DNA of 6,552 nt. Source: Bacillota bacterium. GTDB taxonomy: Bacteria > Bacillota > Clostridia > Clostridiales > Clostridiaceae. The translations under genes were made by a program, and so were the position numbers. Below the pieces are notes generated by a model, which was given only the letters and a program-made list of their open reading frames with translations, made no database searches and was not told where the DNA came from. Positions 1-5,660 of this stretch are shown here, piece after piece; positions within the stretch are counted from its first letter, which is position 1, and every line of letters starts with the position of its first letter. The stretch lies in contig JAEZAL010000174.1 of the NCBI GenBank assembly GCA_023427705.1, forward strand, positions 1 through 6,552, given 5' to 3'.

Positions 1-887
1 TTATAGAACTTAATTAACCTTGATTTATCATATCTTTTTACAAATTTTTTTATTCCCCTAGCACCAACTAAACTATATCTTCCGGCTTGGAATATAATAA
101 TGTTTGCTTTGATTTTACTTATATTTCTCTTGTTAAATATATATCTAATTGCTTTTAGGGACTCATACAGCCATCTATATGAACCTCCTCCTCTTTGTAT
201 TCTACTATTTGCAACTATCTCTTTGTAATAATATGTATAACGACTTTCATTTGAAGTAGATGCTAAAAAGAAATTATAAGTACTATCATAAGGCATATTC
301 CCTAATATAAATTTATCTCCTTTACCAGTAAGTAATTTATATTTAGCTAATGCTCTAGCTATGAATCCTGGTACTTTTGCACCTTCTATCTCAAGCATTG
401 GTGATGATAAAATTGCTCTATGAAAATATTGTGGATATTTTTCAAGAAACATAACTCCAATTGTTCCTCCCATAGAATGAGCAAAAAGAATTAAGTTGTT
501 TTTATTATTTTTTAATACCTCTTTATCAATAAACAACTTAAAATCACTAATATAATAATTAAAATCTTCGATATTTACTTGAGTTTTATCATCAATTCCT
601 AAGCATCCTGAACGACCATGTCCTCTATGCTCCATAATAAAAGTAGAATAGCCTTCTCTAGTAAAGTAATATATTATTTCAATATATTTCTCTATACATT
701 CTGTAAATCCATGAGAAATCACTATTCTTCCCTTTTCATTTTTTACTTTGTATTTTTCAAAGTATATTTTATTATTTGCTTCCCCAATAAAGCTACCAGA
801 AGATTTTATATATGAAAGTTTCTTCTTAATATCTTCAACAACATCTTCATCCATTCCAAAATTTAATACATATTCTCTCTTCTTCAT
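1..887 (-). CDS. Alpha/beta hydrolase, lysophospholipase/monoacylglycerol lipase-like (partial, C-terminus off window)
   Basis: The frame is open from ATG at 887 to the left edge, giving 295 residues with no stop, so the C-terminus is missing. The ATG is preceded by GAGGT about 8 nt upstream. Family signs: an oxyanion-type HG in SHGFTE (59-64), EHRGHGRSG (86-94) matching the DHRGHGRS signature of PldB/monoglyceride-lipase hydrolases, and the nucleophile elbow AHSMGGT with Ser138 (usually GHSMGG, here Ala first). A conserved block FQAGRYSLV lies at 266-274. Known members hydrolyse lysophospholipids or monoacylglycerols, usually in the cytoplasm or at the membrane; no signal peptide is visible here. 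Where relatives carry the acidic triad residue (QAGxD), this protein has Tyr271. The triad His would lie beyond the window. The fold is clear; the substrate is inference. It is divergent from the chr genes. Confidence 0.85.
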   Translation of the reverse strand, partial: MKKREYVLNFGMDEDVVEDIKKKLSYIKSSGSFIGEANNKIYFEKYKVKNEKGRIVISHGFTECIEKYIEIIYYFTREGYSTFIMEHRGHGRSGCLGIDDKTQVNIEDFNYYISDFKLFIDKEVLKNNKNNLILFAHSMGGTIGVMFLEKYPQYFHRAILSSPMLEIEGAKVPGFIARALAKYKLLTGKGDKFILGNMPYDSTYNFFLASTSNESRYTYYYKEIVANSRIQRGGGSYRWLYESLKAIRYIFNKRNISKIKANIIIFQAGRYSLVGARGIKKFVKRYDKSRLIKFY

Positions 888-1210
888 TAGTTATACCTCA
901 TAAAGTATTAATAATTATTATCTTCCCACCTTTAATAAATTTTATTTCACTTATAAATCCAAAATGAATTTCCCCCAAAATTCTTCACTTTTACTTCTCA
1001 GTTATTAATTAAATTTACTTACTAAAGTATTTTATAAATATCCTCATGGAATTATATTCTAAATAGTTTTATAATTAAAATGTATATTTTTACTTAGTTT
1101 CATTATAATTCAAAATAAATATAATTTTGATATCATCTATATTAATAGGTATTTGTAGAATTATATTTAATAAAACTAATACTTTATAACCATGAGGAGG
1201 ATAGTTCAAG
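888..1210. other. Intergenic region between divergent hydrolase and chr genes
   Basis: I see no convincing coding sequence in these 323 bases. They should hold both divergent promoters. Candidate elements for the plus strand are TATAAT at 1104-1109 and TTGATA at 1127-1132, but neither has a good partner at the right spacing, so I do not assign a promoter. The stretch 1041-1198 is bounded by an imperfect inverted repeat, listed separately. Confidence 0.6.
1041..1198. repeat. Long-range imperfect inverted repeat in the chr leader, right arm covering the SD
   Basis: TCCTCATGG at 1041-1049 is the exact reverse complement of CCATGAGGA at 1190-1198. The match continues inward, after a 2-nt bulge, with TTATA (1052-1056) against TATAA (1185-1189). 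After an unpaired stretch it resumes with TAGTTTTAT (1064-1072) against ATAAAACTA (1170-1178). The right arm includes most of the GAGGAGG ribosome binding site (1194-1200) of the first chr gene. This may be a leader RNA fold that hides the SD, or the remnant of a small palindromic insertion. The pairing is read directly; its function is unknown. Confidence 0.5.
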
Positions 1211-1789
1211 ATGAGCATTATTTTAGATTTATTTCTTACTTTCGCAAAAATTGGATTATTTACTTTTGGCGGAGGATATGCAATGATTTCAATGATTGAA
1301 AATAACTGTGTAGAAAAGAAAAAGTGGATTACACATGACGAAATGATTAATATTACAATAATTGCTGAATCTACCCCTGGTCCAATTGCTATTAACTGTG
1401 CTACTTTTATTGGATACAAACAGGCTGGTATCAAAGGTGCTTTATTTGCTACATTGGGTAATGTGCTACCATCTTTTATAGTTATTTTTGTTATTTCTAT
1501 GTTTTTAGATAGTTTTTTAGAACTAACAATTATTGCAAATGCTTTCAAGGGAATTAAGATTTCAGTAGGTATTTTAATTCTCGATGCAGCAATTACTATG
1601 ATTAAAAAGATGCACAAAAAAATATTATCAGTAGCAGTTATGGGATGTTCAACTATAATTATGCTATTAATCAATATCTTTTCATGGAGATTTTCTTCCA
1701 TTAGCCTAATGCTAATTGCTGCTATGATTAGTCTTATAATTTTTGTTGTGAAAGATTCTCTGAAAAAGGAAGGATGTTCAGTAAAATGA
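1211..1789 (+). CDS. chrA: Chromate transporter family protein, first half-size CHR subunit
   Basis: This is a 192-residue hydrophobic protein with one CHR domain (chromate ion transporter family, half the length of classic two-domain ChrA). Signatures: FTFGGGYAMI at 17-26, then ESTPGPIAIN at 53-62 followed by ATFIGYKQAG. These match the FxFGGG and (E)xxPGP motifs of the family. Several membrane segments are apparent from about 75 to 180. GAGGAGG at 1194-1200 sits 10 nt before the ATG, supporting this start. Known short CHR proteins such as the Bacillus YwrA/YwrB pair work as heteromers of two half-proteins, and a second half follows immediately here. Family members export chromate from the cytoplasm; whether chromate or another anion is the physiological substrate is not shown by sequence. 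The SD lies in an inverted-repeat arm, which hints at translational control. Confidence 0.9.
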   Translation: MSIILDLFLTFAKIGLFTFGGGYAMISMIENNCVEKKKWITHDEMINITIIAESTPGPIAINCATFIGYKQAGIKGALFATLGNVLPSFIVIFVISMFLDSFLELTIIANAFKGIKISVGILILDAAITMIKKMHKKILSVAVMGCSTIIMLLINIFSWRFSSISLMLIAAMISLIIFVVKDSLKKEGCSVK

Positions 1790-2349
1790 TTTATTTAGAC
1801 TTATTACTTGGCTTTCTAAAAATAGGTTGTTTTGCATTCGGTGGTGCTTATGGTGGGATTCCACTAATTCGTGACGTAGTTTTGTCTTATGGATGGATTA
1901 ATGATGAAACATTAACATATATGATTGCAGTCAGCGAAAGTACTCCCGGACCTATCATGATAAATTTAGCAACTTATGTAGGGAGTAGTCAGGCAGGATT
2001 TTTCGGAGCTGTAATTTCTACATTTGGAGTAGTGTTACCTTCATTATGTATAAATCTTTTAGTAACTGTAATATTGAAAATGGTATTTAAAAACAAATAT
2101 GTCCATGCTATTTTGCAAGGCTTAAAACCATGCGTAATAGGAATTGTTTTTGCAACTGGTATTTATATGGTTATAAATAATTGTTTAATTAAAACATCTG
2201 TTTTGAGCATCAATTTAAAGTCAATTATTATTACATTCCTTTTGGTAGCTATTTCTATTGGATACAAGCGATATTCAAAAAATAAATTATCACCAATATC
2301 GTTAATTATAATTTCAGCAATAGTAGGTATAATTATATATGGAATATAA
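1786..2349 (+). CDS. chrA: Chromate transporter family protein, second half-size CHR subunit
   Basis: This is the partner half-protein, 187 residues from the chosen start. It repeats the family signatures: FGGAYGGIPLI (18-28) and ESTPGPIMIN (51-60) followed by LATYVG. It is related to the upstream gene but clearly diverged, as expected for paired N- and C-type CHR subunits with opposite membrane topology. I chose ATG 1786 because it overlaps the upstream stop in an ATGA (1786-1789), the usual layout for translational coupling. GGAAGG at 1768-1773 lies 12 nt upstream. An in-frame ATG at 1774 directly abuts that SD and is less likely, though it would add four residues (MFSK). The two products most likely form one heteromeric transporter in the cytoplasmic membrane. 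No clear terminator follows before the inserted element. Confidence 0.88.
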   Translation: MIYLDLLLGFLKIGCFAFGGAYGGIPLIRDVVLSYGWINDETLTYMIAVSESTPGPIMINLATYVGSSQAGFFGAVISTFGVVLPSLCINLLVTVILKMVFKNKYVHAILQGLKPCVIGIVFATGIYMVINNCLIKTSVLSINLKSIIITFLLVAISIGYKRYSKNKLSPISLIIISAIVGIIIYGI

Positions 2350-2416
2350 AAGTAATTTTATTGTACCAGCAAGCTACAACTTATAAAATAGATTTTGTCA
2401 ATAATTTAAAAGCATT

Positions 2417-2520
2417 AAGAATTAAAAAGTGGATAAATTTATTTACAACGGGTTCGGTTTTGAGGTGCAAAAAAGTTTTTCACAGTAAAAATCACAGGCA
2501 TTTTCACATAAGAATTCACA
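2417..2520 (+). repeat. Left terminal inverted repeat with four 12-bp-spaced TCACA units
   Basis: The outer part (2417-2445) is AT-rich and partly conserved with the other end. The core (2446-2472) contains ACGGGTTCGGTTTTGAGG. Inside it, TCACA recurs at 2480, 2492, 2504 and 2516, exactly 12 bp apart. The innermost units align without gaps with the right end. The left end has one more unit than the right. Confidence 0.75.
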
Positions 2521-2577
2521 CTAATATTAGAACAACAGAGGTCGAGCTTATCTCGACCTCTTCTAGTTCGTATTAGT
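2520..2577. terminator. Hairpin just inside the left end, possible terminator for read-through from chr
   Basis: AGAGGTCGAG (2537-2546) pairs perfectly with CTCGACCTCT (2552-2561) around a 5-nt loop. An outer imperfect extension pairs ACTAATA (2520-2526) with TATTAGT (2571-2577). The stem is unusually GC-rich for this region. No good T-run follows on either strand, so it is a weak candidate for a rho-independent terminator and may have another structural role. Confidence 0.45.
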
Positions 2578-2663
2578 TTAAAATTGTTCCTCAAACTTTA
2601 AACATTAAATTGTAATTTTTTTATTGGCTATGTTCTTAACCAATGTTGATAATATAAGGTGTA

Positions 2664-2693
2664 AAAAGGACAAGAGTTAAAACTTGTCCTTTT
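2664..2693 (-). terminator. Rho-independent terminator of the cargo operon
   Basis: AAAAGGACAAG (2664-2674) pairs perfectly with CTTGTCCTTTT (2683-2693) around an 8-nt loop. On the minus strand the stem ends in a run of five Ts, 18 bases past the stop of the zinc-ribbon gene. The A- and T-rich flanks would also let it act on plus-strand read-through. Confidence 0.7.
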
Positions 2694-2710
2694 CTAATTT
2701 TAAATCATTT

Positions 2711-3025
2711 TTAATTATCTACTTCTTCCATTAATCCTTTATAGCCACATTCAGGGCAATTTAAGAATTTGCCTTTTGGGTGATTAGGAGAAAATAAGTC
2801 TTTAATAAAACCTATTTTAAATGTATTTTTACATTTAGGACAAGAGTAAGAGTTTATTTTTGAATGTACATAAACTAAAATCATCACTCCAACTATTGCT
2901 ATAAAAGTCATTATATGTGGAGCAATTCCACCTATAGAGGTTGCTATGGTAAAGCCTATTAATAATATAGCAACATAACTGAATAATAGAACGAAATTAA
3001 TTAGTTTTTTGTTCTTTAATCTCAT
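2711..3025 (-). CDS. Small membrane protein with C-terminal zinc ribbon (hypothetical, cargo gene 2)
   Basis: This is a 104-residue protein I do not recognise as a named family. A basic N-terminus (RLKNKK) is followed by two predicted membrane helices (about 9-29 and 34-55). A soluble tail then carries SCPKC (61-65) and CPECGYKG (90-97), so Cys62, Cys65, Cys90 and Cys93 form a plausible four-cysteine zinc ribbon. The tail probably faces the cytoplasm, given the short hairpin of two helices. The ATG has AAGGAG (3031-3036) at 5-nt spacing. That SD overlaps the stop codon of the upstream cargo gene, so the two are one transcription unit. A terminator follows at 2664-2693. It lies wholly within the inverted-repeat element and so is likely to travel with it. 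The zinc ribbon is inferred from cysteine spacing only. Confidence 0.72.
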   Translation of the reverse strand: MRLKNKKLINFVLLFSYVAILLIGFTIATSIGGIAPHIMTFIAIVGVMILVYVHSKINSYSCPKCKNTFKIGFIKDLFSPNHPKGKFLNCPECGYKGLMEEVDN

Positions 3026-3034
3026 AAATTCTCC

Positions 3035-3408
3035 TTAAATATCTTTTATGCTATTTATATAATTTGTATAATATTCTACTAATTCTTTTTTTTCTTGAGT
3101 TTTAACTAGATAAATTTCTATAATACTTTTCTTTGCCCATTTCTTAGTACCTTGTTTCGGATTTCTTTCCGATCTTTCAATATCTTCTGTTTCCGAATTA
3201 TCTGAGCCATTAGTATACTCCAATATATGAAAAAATGATTTGTTTTTTTAATTAGTTTTCCGTAATATTCCCAATGTCTTATAGTAGACTTACCAGCATT
3301 ACGAACTTTCAAATAAATAACATCACCTTCATTTACTTCATCAATTACAGTCTTTTTTATTTTTTTAAAATAAGTTCTATCAACTTCTTCTTCGTGTTTA
3401 TACATCAT
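3035..3408 (-). pseudogene. Unrecognised cargo gene 1, split by a -1 frameshift (pseudogene or programmed frameshift)
   Basis: Two overlapping minus-strand frames read as one protein. From ATG 3408 the first frame gives a charged N-terminal part ending ...WEYYGKLIKKTNHFF. It then continues out of register as low-quality sequence to a stop at 3118. The -1 frame is blocked by a TAA just before the A7 run at 3243-3249. After that it reads HILEYTNGSDNSE and on to a stop at 3035. Joining them at the heptamer T TTT TTC (3235-3229) gives 124 residues with no stop. I do not recognise the family. The part VIYLKVRN...EYYGKLIKK looks like a small beta-barrel, which is speculation. Start choice is uncertain: AAAGGAG (3425-3431) is 16 nt from ATG 3408, and the frame is open further to a GTG at 3462 that lacks an SD. 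It is cotranscribed with the zinc-ribbon gene 10 bases downstream. Confidence 0.55.
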
Positions 3409-3487
3409 AATAATTATTTTTGTTCTCCTTTCTGCATAAGTTGAAAAATCAAATTGCCTCACAAAATATTACTATTGCGAAATATCT

Positions 3488-3516
3488 ATTTAATACTATG
3501 ATAACAGTATTTACAA
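3488..3516 (-). promoter_or_regulatory. Candidate cargo promoter with an operator-like dyad in the spacer
   Basis: On the minus strand, TTGTAA (3516-3511) and TTAAAT (3493-3488) are separated by 17 bases, each matching 4 of 6 consensus positions. Between them, ATACTATGA / TAACAGTAT (3493-3510) forms a dyad with 7 of 9 paired positions, centred in the spacer. That is a common place for a repressor site. The promoter is about 80 bases upstream of the cargo start. Confidence 0.35.
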
Positions 3517-3559
3517 AAATATTCCATTTATTCTATGCACAATTAATTTTTTAATATTA

Positions 3560-3623
3560 GAAATCACATACAAATTCACACTATTAATAAATTTATTACC
3601 GCTGTGAATTTGTATGTGATTTC
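3560..3623. repeat. 21-bp perfect palindrome with internal TCACA units
   Basis: The arms 3560-3580 and 3603-3623 are exact reverse complements over 21 bp, separated by a 22-nt loop that itself contains a 14-bp AT palindrome (3585-3598). The left arm has TCACA at 3564 and 3576. The right arm has TGTGA at 3603 and 3615, followed by TGTGT at 3627. All are spaced 12 bp, as in the element ends. It lacks a following T-run and overlaps no gene, so it looks like a protein-binding or end-like structure rather than a terminator. Confidence 0.8.
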
Positions 3624-3645
3624 ATATGTGTTTTTTATAAAAAAG

Positions 3646-3680
3646 AACTCTAAAGCAAGTTAAACAAATGCTTTAGAGTT
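3646..3680 (-). terminator. Terminator inside the right end of the element, facing leftward transcripts
   Basis: AACTCTAAAGCA (3646-3657) pairs perfectly with TGCTTTAGAGTT (3669-3680) around an 11-nt loop. On the minus strand it is followed by C and then six Ts. It would stop transcripts arriving from the Nudix gene before they reach the cargo operon. No nearer terminator for the Nudix gene is visible. Confidence 0.7.
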
Positions 3681-3681
3681 A

Positions 3682-3770
3682 TGTGAATTTTAATGTGAAA
3701 TGCGATGTGATTTTAAGTTTTGCACTTCAAAACTGAACCCGTTGATTTATTTATTCACTCTTTAATTCTT
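3682..3770 (-). repeat. Right terminal inverted repeat with three 12-bp-spaced TGTGA units
   Basis: This is the reverse complement of the left end. TGTGA (TCACA on the minus strand) occurs at 3682, 3694 and 3706, again exactly 12 bp apart. The 27-bp core follows at 3718-3744 and the AT-rich outer part runs to 3770. Two purine transitions in the core and a missing repeat unit distinguish it from the left end. Confidence 0.75.
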
Positions 3771-3793
3771 TCCTCTTCTCTATTACTAATTAA

Positions 3794-4378
3794 TTAACTT
3801 AATATAAAGTTTTGAATTGCTAAAAATGCTTTTACATCTATATTTTCATTTGAAGCAATAAGTTTTTTTGCTTCTTCCTTGTTAAGCATTAATACTTCTA
3901 TATCTTCATCTTCTTCTAAATTTTCATTAGAAACAATTCCATTACAAGTACATTTAACTAGTGCAATTGATTCATCTGTCATGCCTACAGAAACATAAAT
4001 CTTTTCTTTTGTACCTTCTCTATCAATATCTATAAGATCTAAACCTGTTTCTTCTTTTAGTTCTCTTTTTACAGCTTCTTCAAAACTTTCATTTCCATCA
4101 ACAAGTCCTGCTGGAAGTTCTATAACATAACCATTAATAGGAACTCTATATTGTCTAATAACCACTAATTTATTTTCATCTACATGTTTTGCAATTATTA
4201 CTACTGCATCTATTTTATCTTCTTCATTTTTAAAAAACTTATTTTCTATAGTTTCTAAATCTTTTCTTGAGGCTATTGTCCAATTTTTTACCTTTCCATT
4301 TTTATTAATATAATCAGCACTATATAAAGATAGATACTTATTTTTTGATAATGTTTTTACACTTTTAACCTTACTCAT
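3794..4378 (-). CDS. Nudix hydrolase, ADP-ribose pyrophosphatase type
   Basis: The 194-residue protein carries a complete Nudix box GX5EX7REUXEEXGU at 91-113: Gly91, Glu97, Arg105-Glu106-Leu107, Glu109, Glu110, Gly112. The box coordinates divalent metal. The segment before it, RQYRVPINGYVIELPAG (75-91), is typical of the ADP-ribose pyrophosphatase (NudF/ADPRase) subfamily, which splits ADP-ribose into AMP and ribose 5-phosphate. Glu136 in SVGMTDES is a candidate for the extra catalytic acid in the loop after the box. The length is usual for the subfamily, with an N-terminal strand domain for dimerisation at about 1-55. The protein is cytoplasmic. ATG 4378 has GGAG (4387-4390) 8 nt upstream. 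It is transcribed divergently from the AI-2E family gene and ends 24 bases from the mobile element. Family certain; exact substrate likely but not proven. Confidence 0.93.
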   Translation of the reverse strand: MSKVKSVKTLSKNKYLSLYSADYINKNGKVKNWTIASRKDLETIENKFFKNEEDKIDAVVIIAKHVDENKLVVIRQYRVPINGYVIELPAGLVDGNESFEEAVKRELKEETGLDLIDIDREGTKEKIYVSVGMTDESIALVKCTCNGIVSNENLEEDEDIEVLMLNKEEAKKLIASNENIDVKAFLAIQNFILS

Positions 4379-4414
4379 TTCTTCATCTCCATTATAACTA
4401 TAGTTTTATAATAT

Positions 4415-4443
4415 ATTTTACTTTTAATTTACAAATCATTCAA
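4415..4443 (-). promoter_or_regulatory. Promoter of the Nudix gene
   Basis: On the minus strand, TTGAAT (4443-4438) and TAAAAT (4420-4415) are separated by exactly 17 bases, matching 4 of 6 and 5 of 6 of the vegetative sigma consensus. It lies about 37 bases upstream of the ATG. A plus-strand TATAAT at 4485-4490 may be the -10 for the divergent AI-2E family gene, but it has no convincing -35. Confidence 0.5.
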
Positions 4444-4523
4444 CTTTATCACTAGATTTCCTACTGTTATTGTTTTAAAATTAATATAATATACTAATTT
4501 AACAAATTTGGAGGACATCGCAT

Positions 4524-5660
4524 TTGAAAGAAATAAATAAAAAATTCAAAGAAAATCTTTTACTTGGAACATATTTAATTATTCTTTATTTCCTTTTACT
4601 AAATATCAAATCGGTTATATATACATTCAATAGTATTTTAGGTATTCTAAGTCCTTTTATAATGGCATTTGCTATTGCATTTGTATTAAATTTGCCAATG
4701 AAATTTTTCGAAGACAAAGCTTTCAATTTCTTAGATAAAGAAAAATCTAGTTTTGTTAGAGGACTTAAAAGACCTTTGTCTATTTTATCTACCTTTGTAA
4801 CTGTAATAGGATTAATTGTAGCTTTAGTTCTTTTTGTAGTTCCACAATTAATTTCAAGCGTATCTACGCTTCTTGATGCAGTTCCTGGTTACATGGATTC
4901 TTTTGAAAAATTCTTAAATAACTATATTTCATCTGCTGAAATATTACAAAACATATATAATACTTTTGTTAATACATGGCAAGAAATATTGAAGTTCCTT
5001 GCTAATTTCCTAAGTACATCATTAGCTGGTATATTAACTACTACTGTATCAATAACTAGTGGCTTAGTAAATTTTGTTTTATCTTTAGTGTTAGCTATCT
5101 ATATGTTATCTAGTAAAGAAACTTTAATACATCATATTAAAAAGTTTCTATATGCATTTATTAATAATAATATTGTAGAAAAAACTTTAAGAGTTGGAAG
5201 GCTTGCCAATTCTACTTTTGCTAAATTTATAACTGGCCAATGTATTGAAGCTGTTATTTTAGGAGCTCTATGCTTCCTTGGTATGACTATTTTAGGAATG
5301 CCTTATTCATTATTAATAAGCGTACTTATAGGTGTAACAGCATTAATTCCTGTATTTGGTGCATTTATAGGTACAATTCCTGCAGTATTTTTAATACTAA
5401 TTATAAATCCTATACAAGCTCTTTGGTTTATAGTATTTATTTTATGTTTACAACAATTTGAAGGAAATATTATTTATCCAAGGGTTGTAGGTAATTCAAT
5501 TGATTTACCTGCTATATGGGTTATGCTTGCTATGTTAGTTGGTGGTAGTACCCTAGGACTAATCGGTATGTTAATTGGTATACCAAGCTTTAGTGTAGCA
5601 TATCAACTTATTAAAGAAGTAACTAACAAAAGACTTATAAAAAAGGAAGTAAAAATATAG
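4524..5660 (+). CDS. AI-2E/UPF0118 family membrane transporter
   Basis: This is a 378-residue polytopic membrane protein of the AI-2E transporter (UPF0118) family at its usual length. Hydrophobic segments lie at about 13-33, 36-57, 88-113, 165-196, 240-258, 261-291, 296-310 and 328-360. A soluble, amphipathic loop at 114-160 is typical. Conserved C-terminal blocks are GQCIEA (238-243), ALIPVFGAFIGTIPA (273-287), QQFEGNIIYPRVVG (310-323) and GMLIGIP (348-354). Members are proposed to export autoinducer-2 or to act as Na+/H+ antiporters; Bacillus YtvI-like paralogs have other roles. The substrate here cannot be read from sequence. The start codon is TTG at 4524, supported by GGAGGA (4510-4515) at 8-nt spacing; no ATG lies nearby in frame. 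It is monocistronic, ending in a terminator shared with the convergent oxidoreductase gene. Confidence 0.92.
   Translation: MKEINKKFKENLLLGTYLIILYFLLLNIKSVIYTFNSILGILSPFIMAFAIAFVLNLPMKFFEDKAFNFLDKEKSSFVRGLKRPLSILSTFVTVIGLIVALVLFVVPQLISSVSTLLDAVPGYMDSFEKFLNNYISSAEILQNIYNTFVNTWQEILKFLANFLSTSLAGILTTTVSITSGLVNFVLSLVLAIYMLSSKETLIHHIKKFLYAFINNNIVEKTLRVGRLANSTFAKFITGQCIEAVILGALCFLGMTILGMPYSLLISVLIGVTALIPVFGAFIGTIPAVFLILIINPIQALWFIVFILCLQQFEGNIIYPRVVGNSIDLPAIWVMLAMLVGGSTLGLIGMLIGIPSFSVAYQLIKEVTNKRLIKKEVKI

Larger units (their letters stand above)
2417..3770. mobile_element. Putative non-autonomous mobile element with long terminal inverted repeats and two-gene cargo
   Basis: The ends are imperfect inverted copies of each other. 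AAGAATTAAA at 2417-2426 matches the reverse complement of 3761-3770. A 27-bp core at 2446-2472 matches 3718-3744 at 25 of 27 positions. The homology then runs on through subterminal TCACA repeats to about 2520 on the left and 3682 on the right. The outer limits are where similarity fades. I see no clear target-site duplication, so the exact termini are uncertain. No transposase or integrase is recognisable inside. Instead there are two minus-strand cargo genes, two terminators and a large palindrome. The architecture resembles the MITE-like 'mobile insertion cassettes' described in other Firmicutes. I could not assign an IS family from the end sequences. The element lies between the 3' ends of convergent genes. 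Confidence 0.65.

Noticed and set aside
618..815. Plus-strand open frame inside the hydrolase region
   Set aside because: It is a shadow of the minus-strand alpha/beta hydrolase, whose motifs are convincing.
1090..1701. Long minus-strand open frame antisense to the first chr gene
   Set aside because: It is the complement of a clearly recognisable CHR-domain gene, has no family resemblance, and its hydrophobic composition follows from the sense gene.
2350..2416. Possible chr terminator around the CCAGCAAGC sequence
   Set aside because: Only a 5-bp TTGTA/TACAA stem can be drawn and no T-run follows.
2480..2520. CRISPR-like array suspected from regularly spaced repeats
   Set aside because: The repeated unit is only TCACA with a 12-bp period and there are no spacer-sized intervals. 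The same units appear inverted at the other end, which fits protein-binding sites in a transposon end.
2361..2576. Plus-strand open frame of 71 codons after the chr genes
   Set aside because: It crosses the terminal inverted repeat and a hairpin, has no ribosome binding site, and its 'protein' is a translation of repeat DNA.
3243..3249. A7 run followed by C as a classic A AAA AAC slippery site
   Set aside because: The codon register is AAA AAA ACA, so the heptamer is not in the required frame. The T TTT TTC at 3235-3229 is in frame, although single-tRNA slippage on the A-run cannot be excluded.
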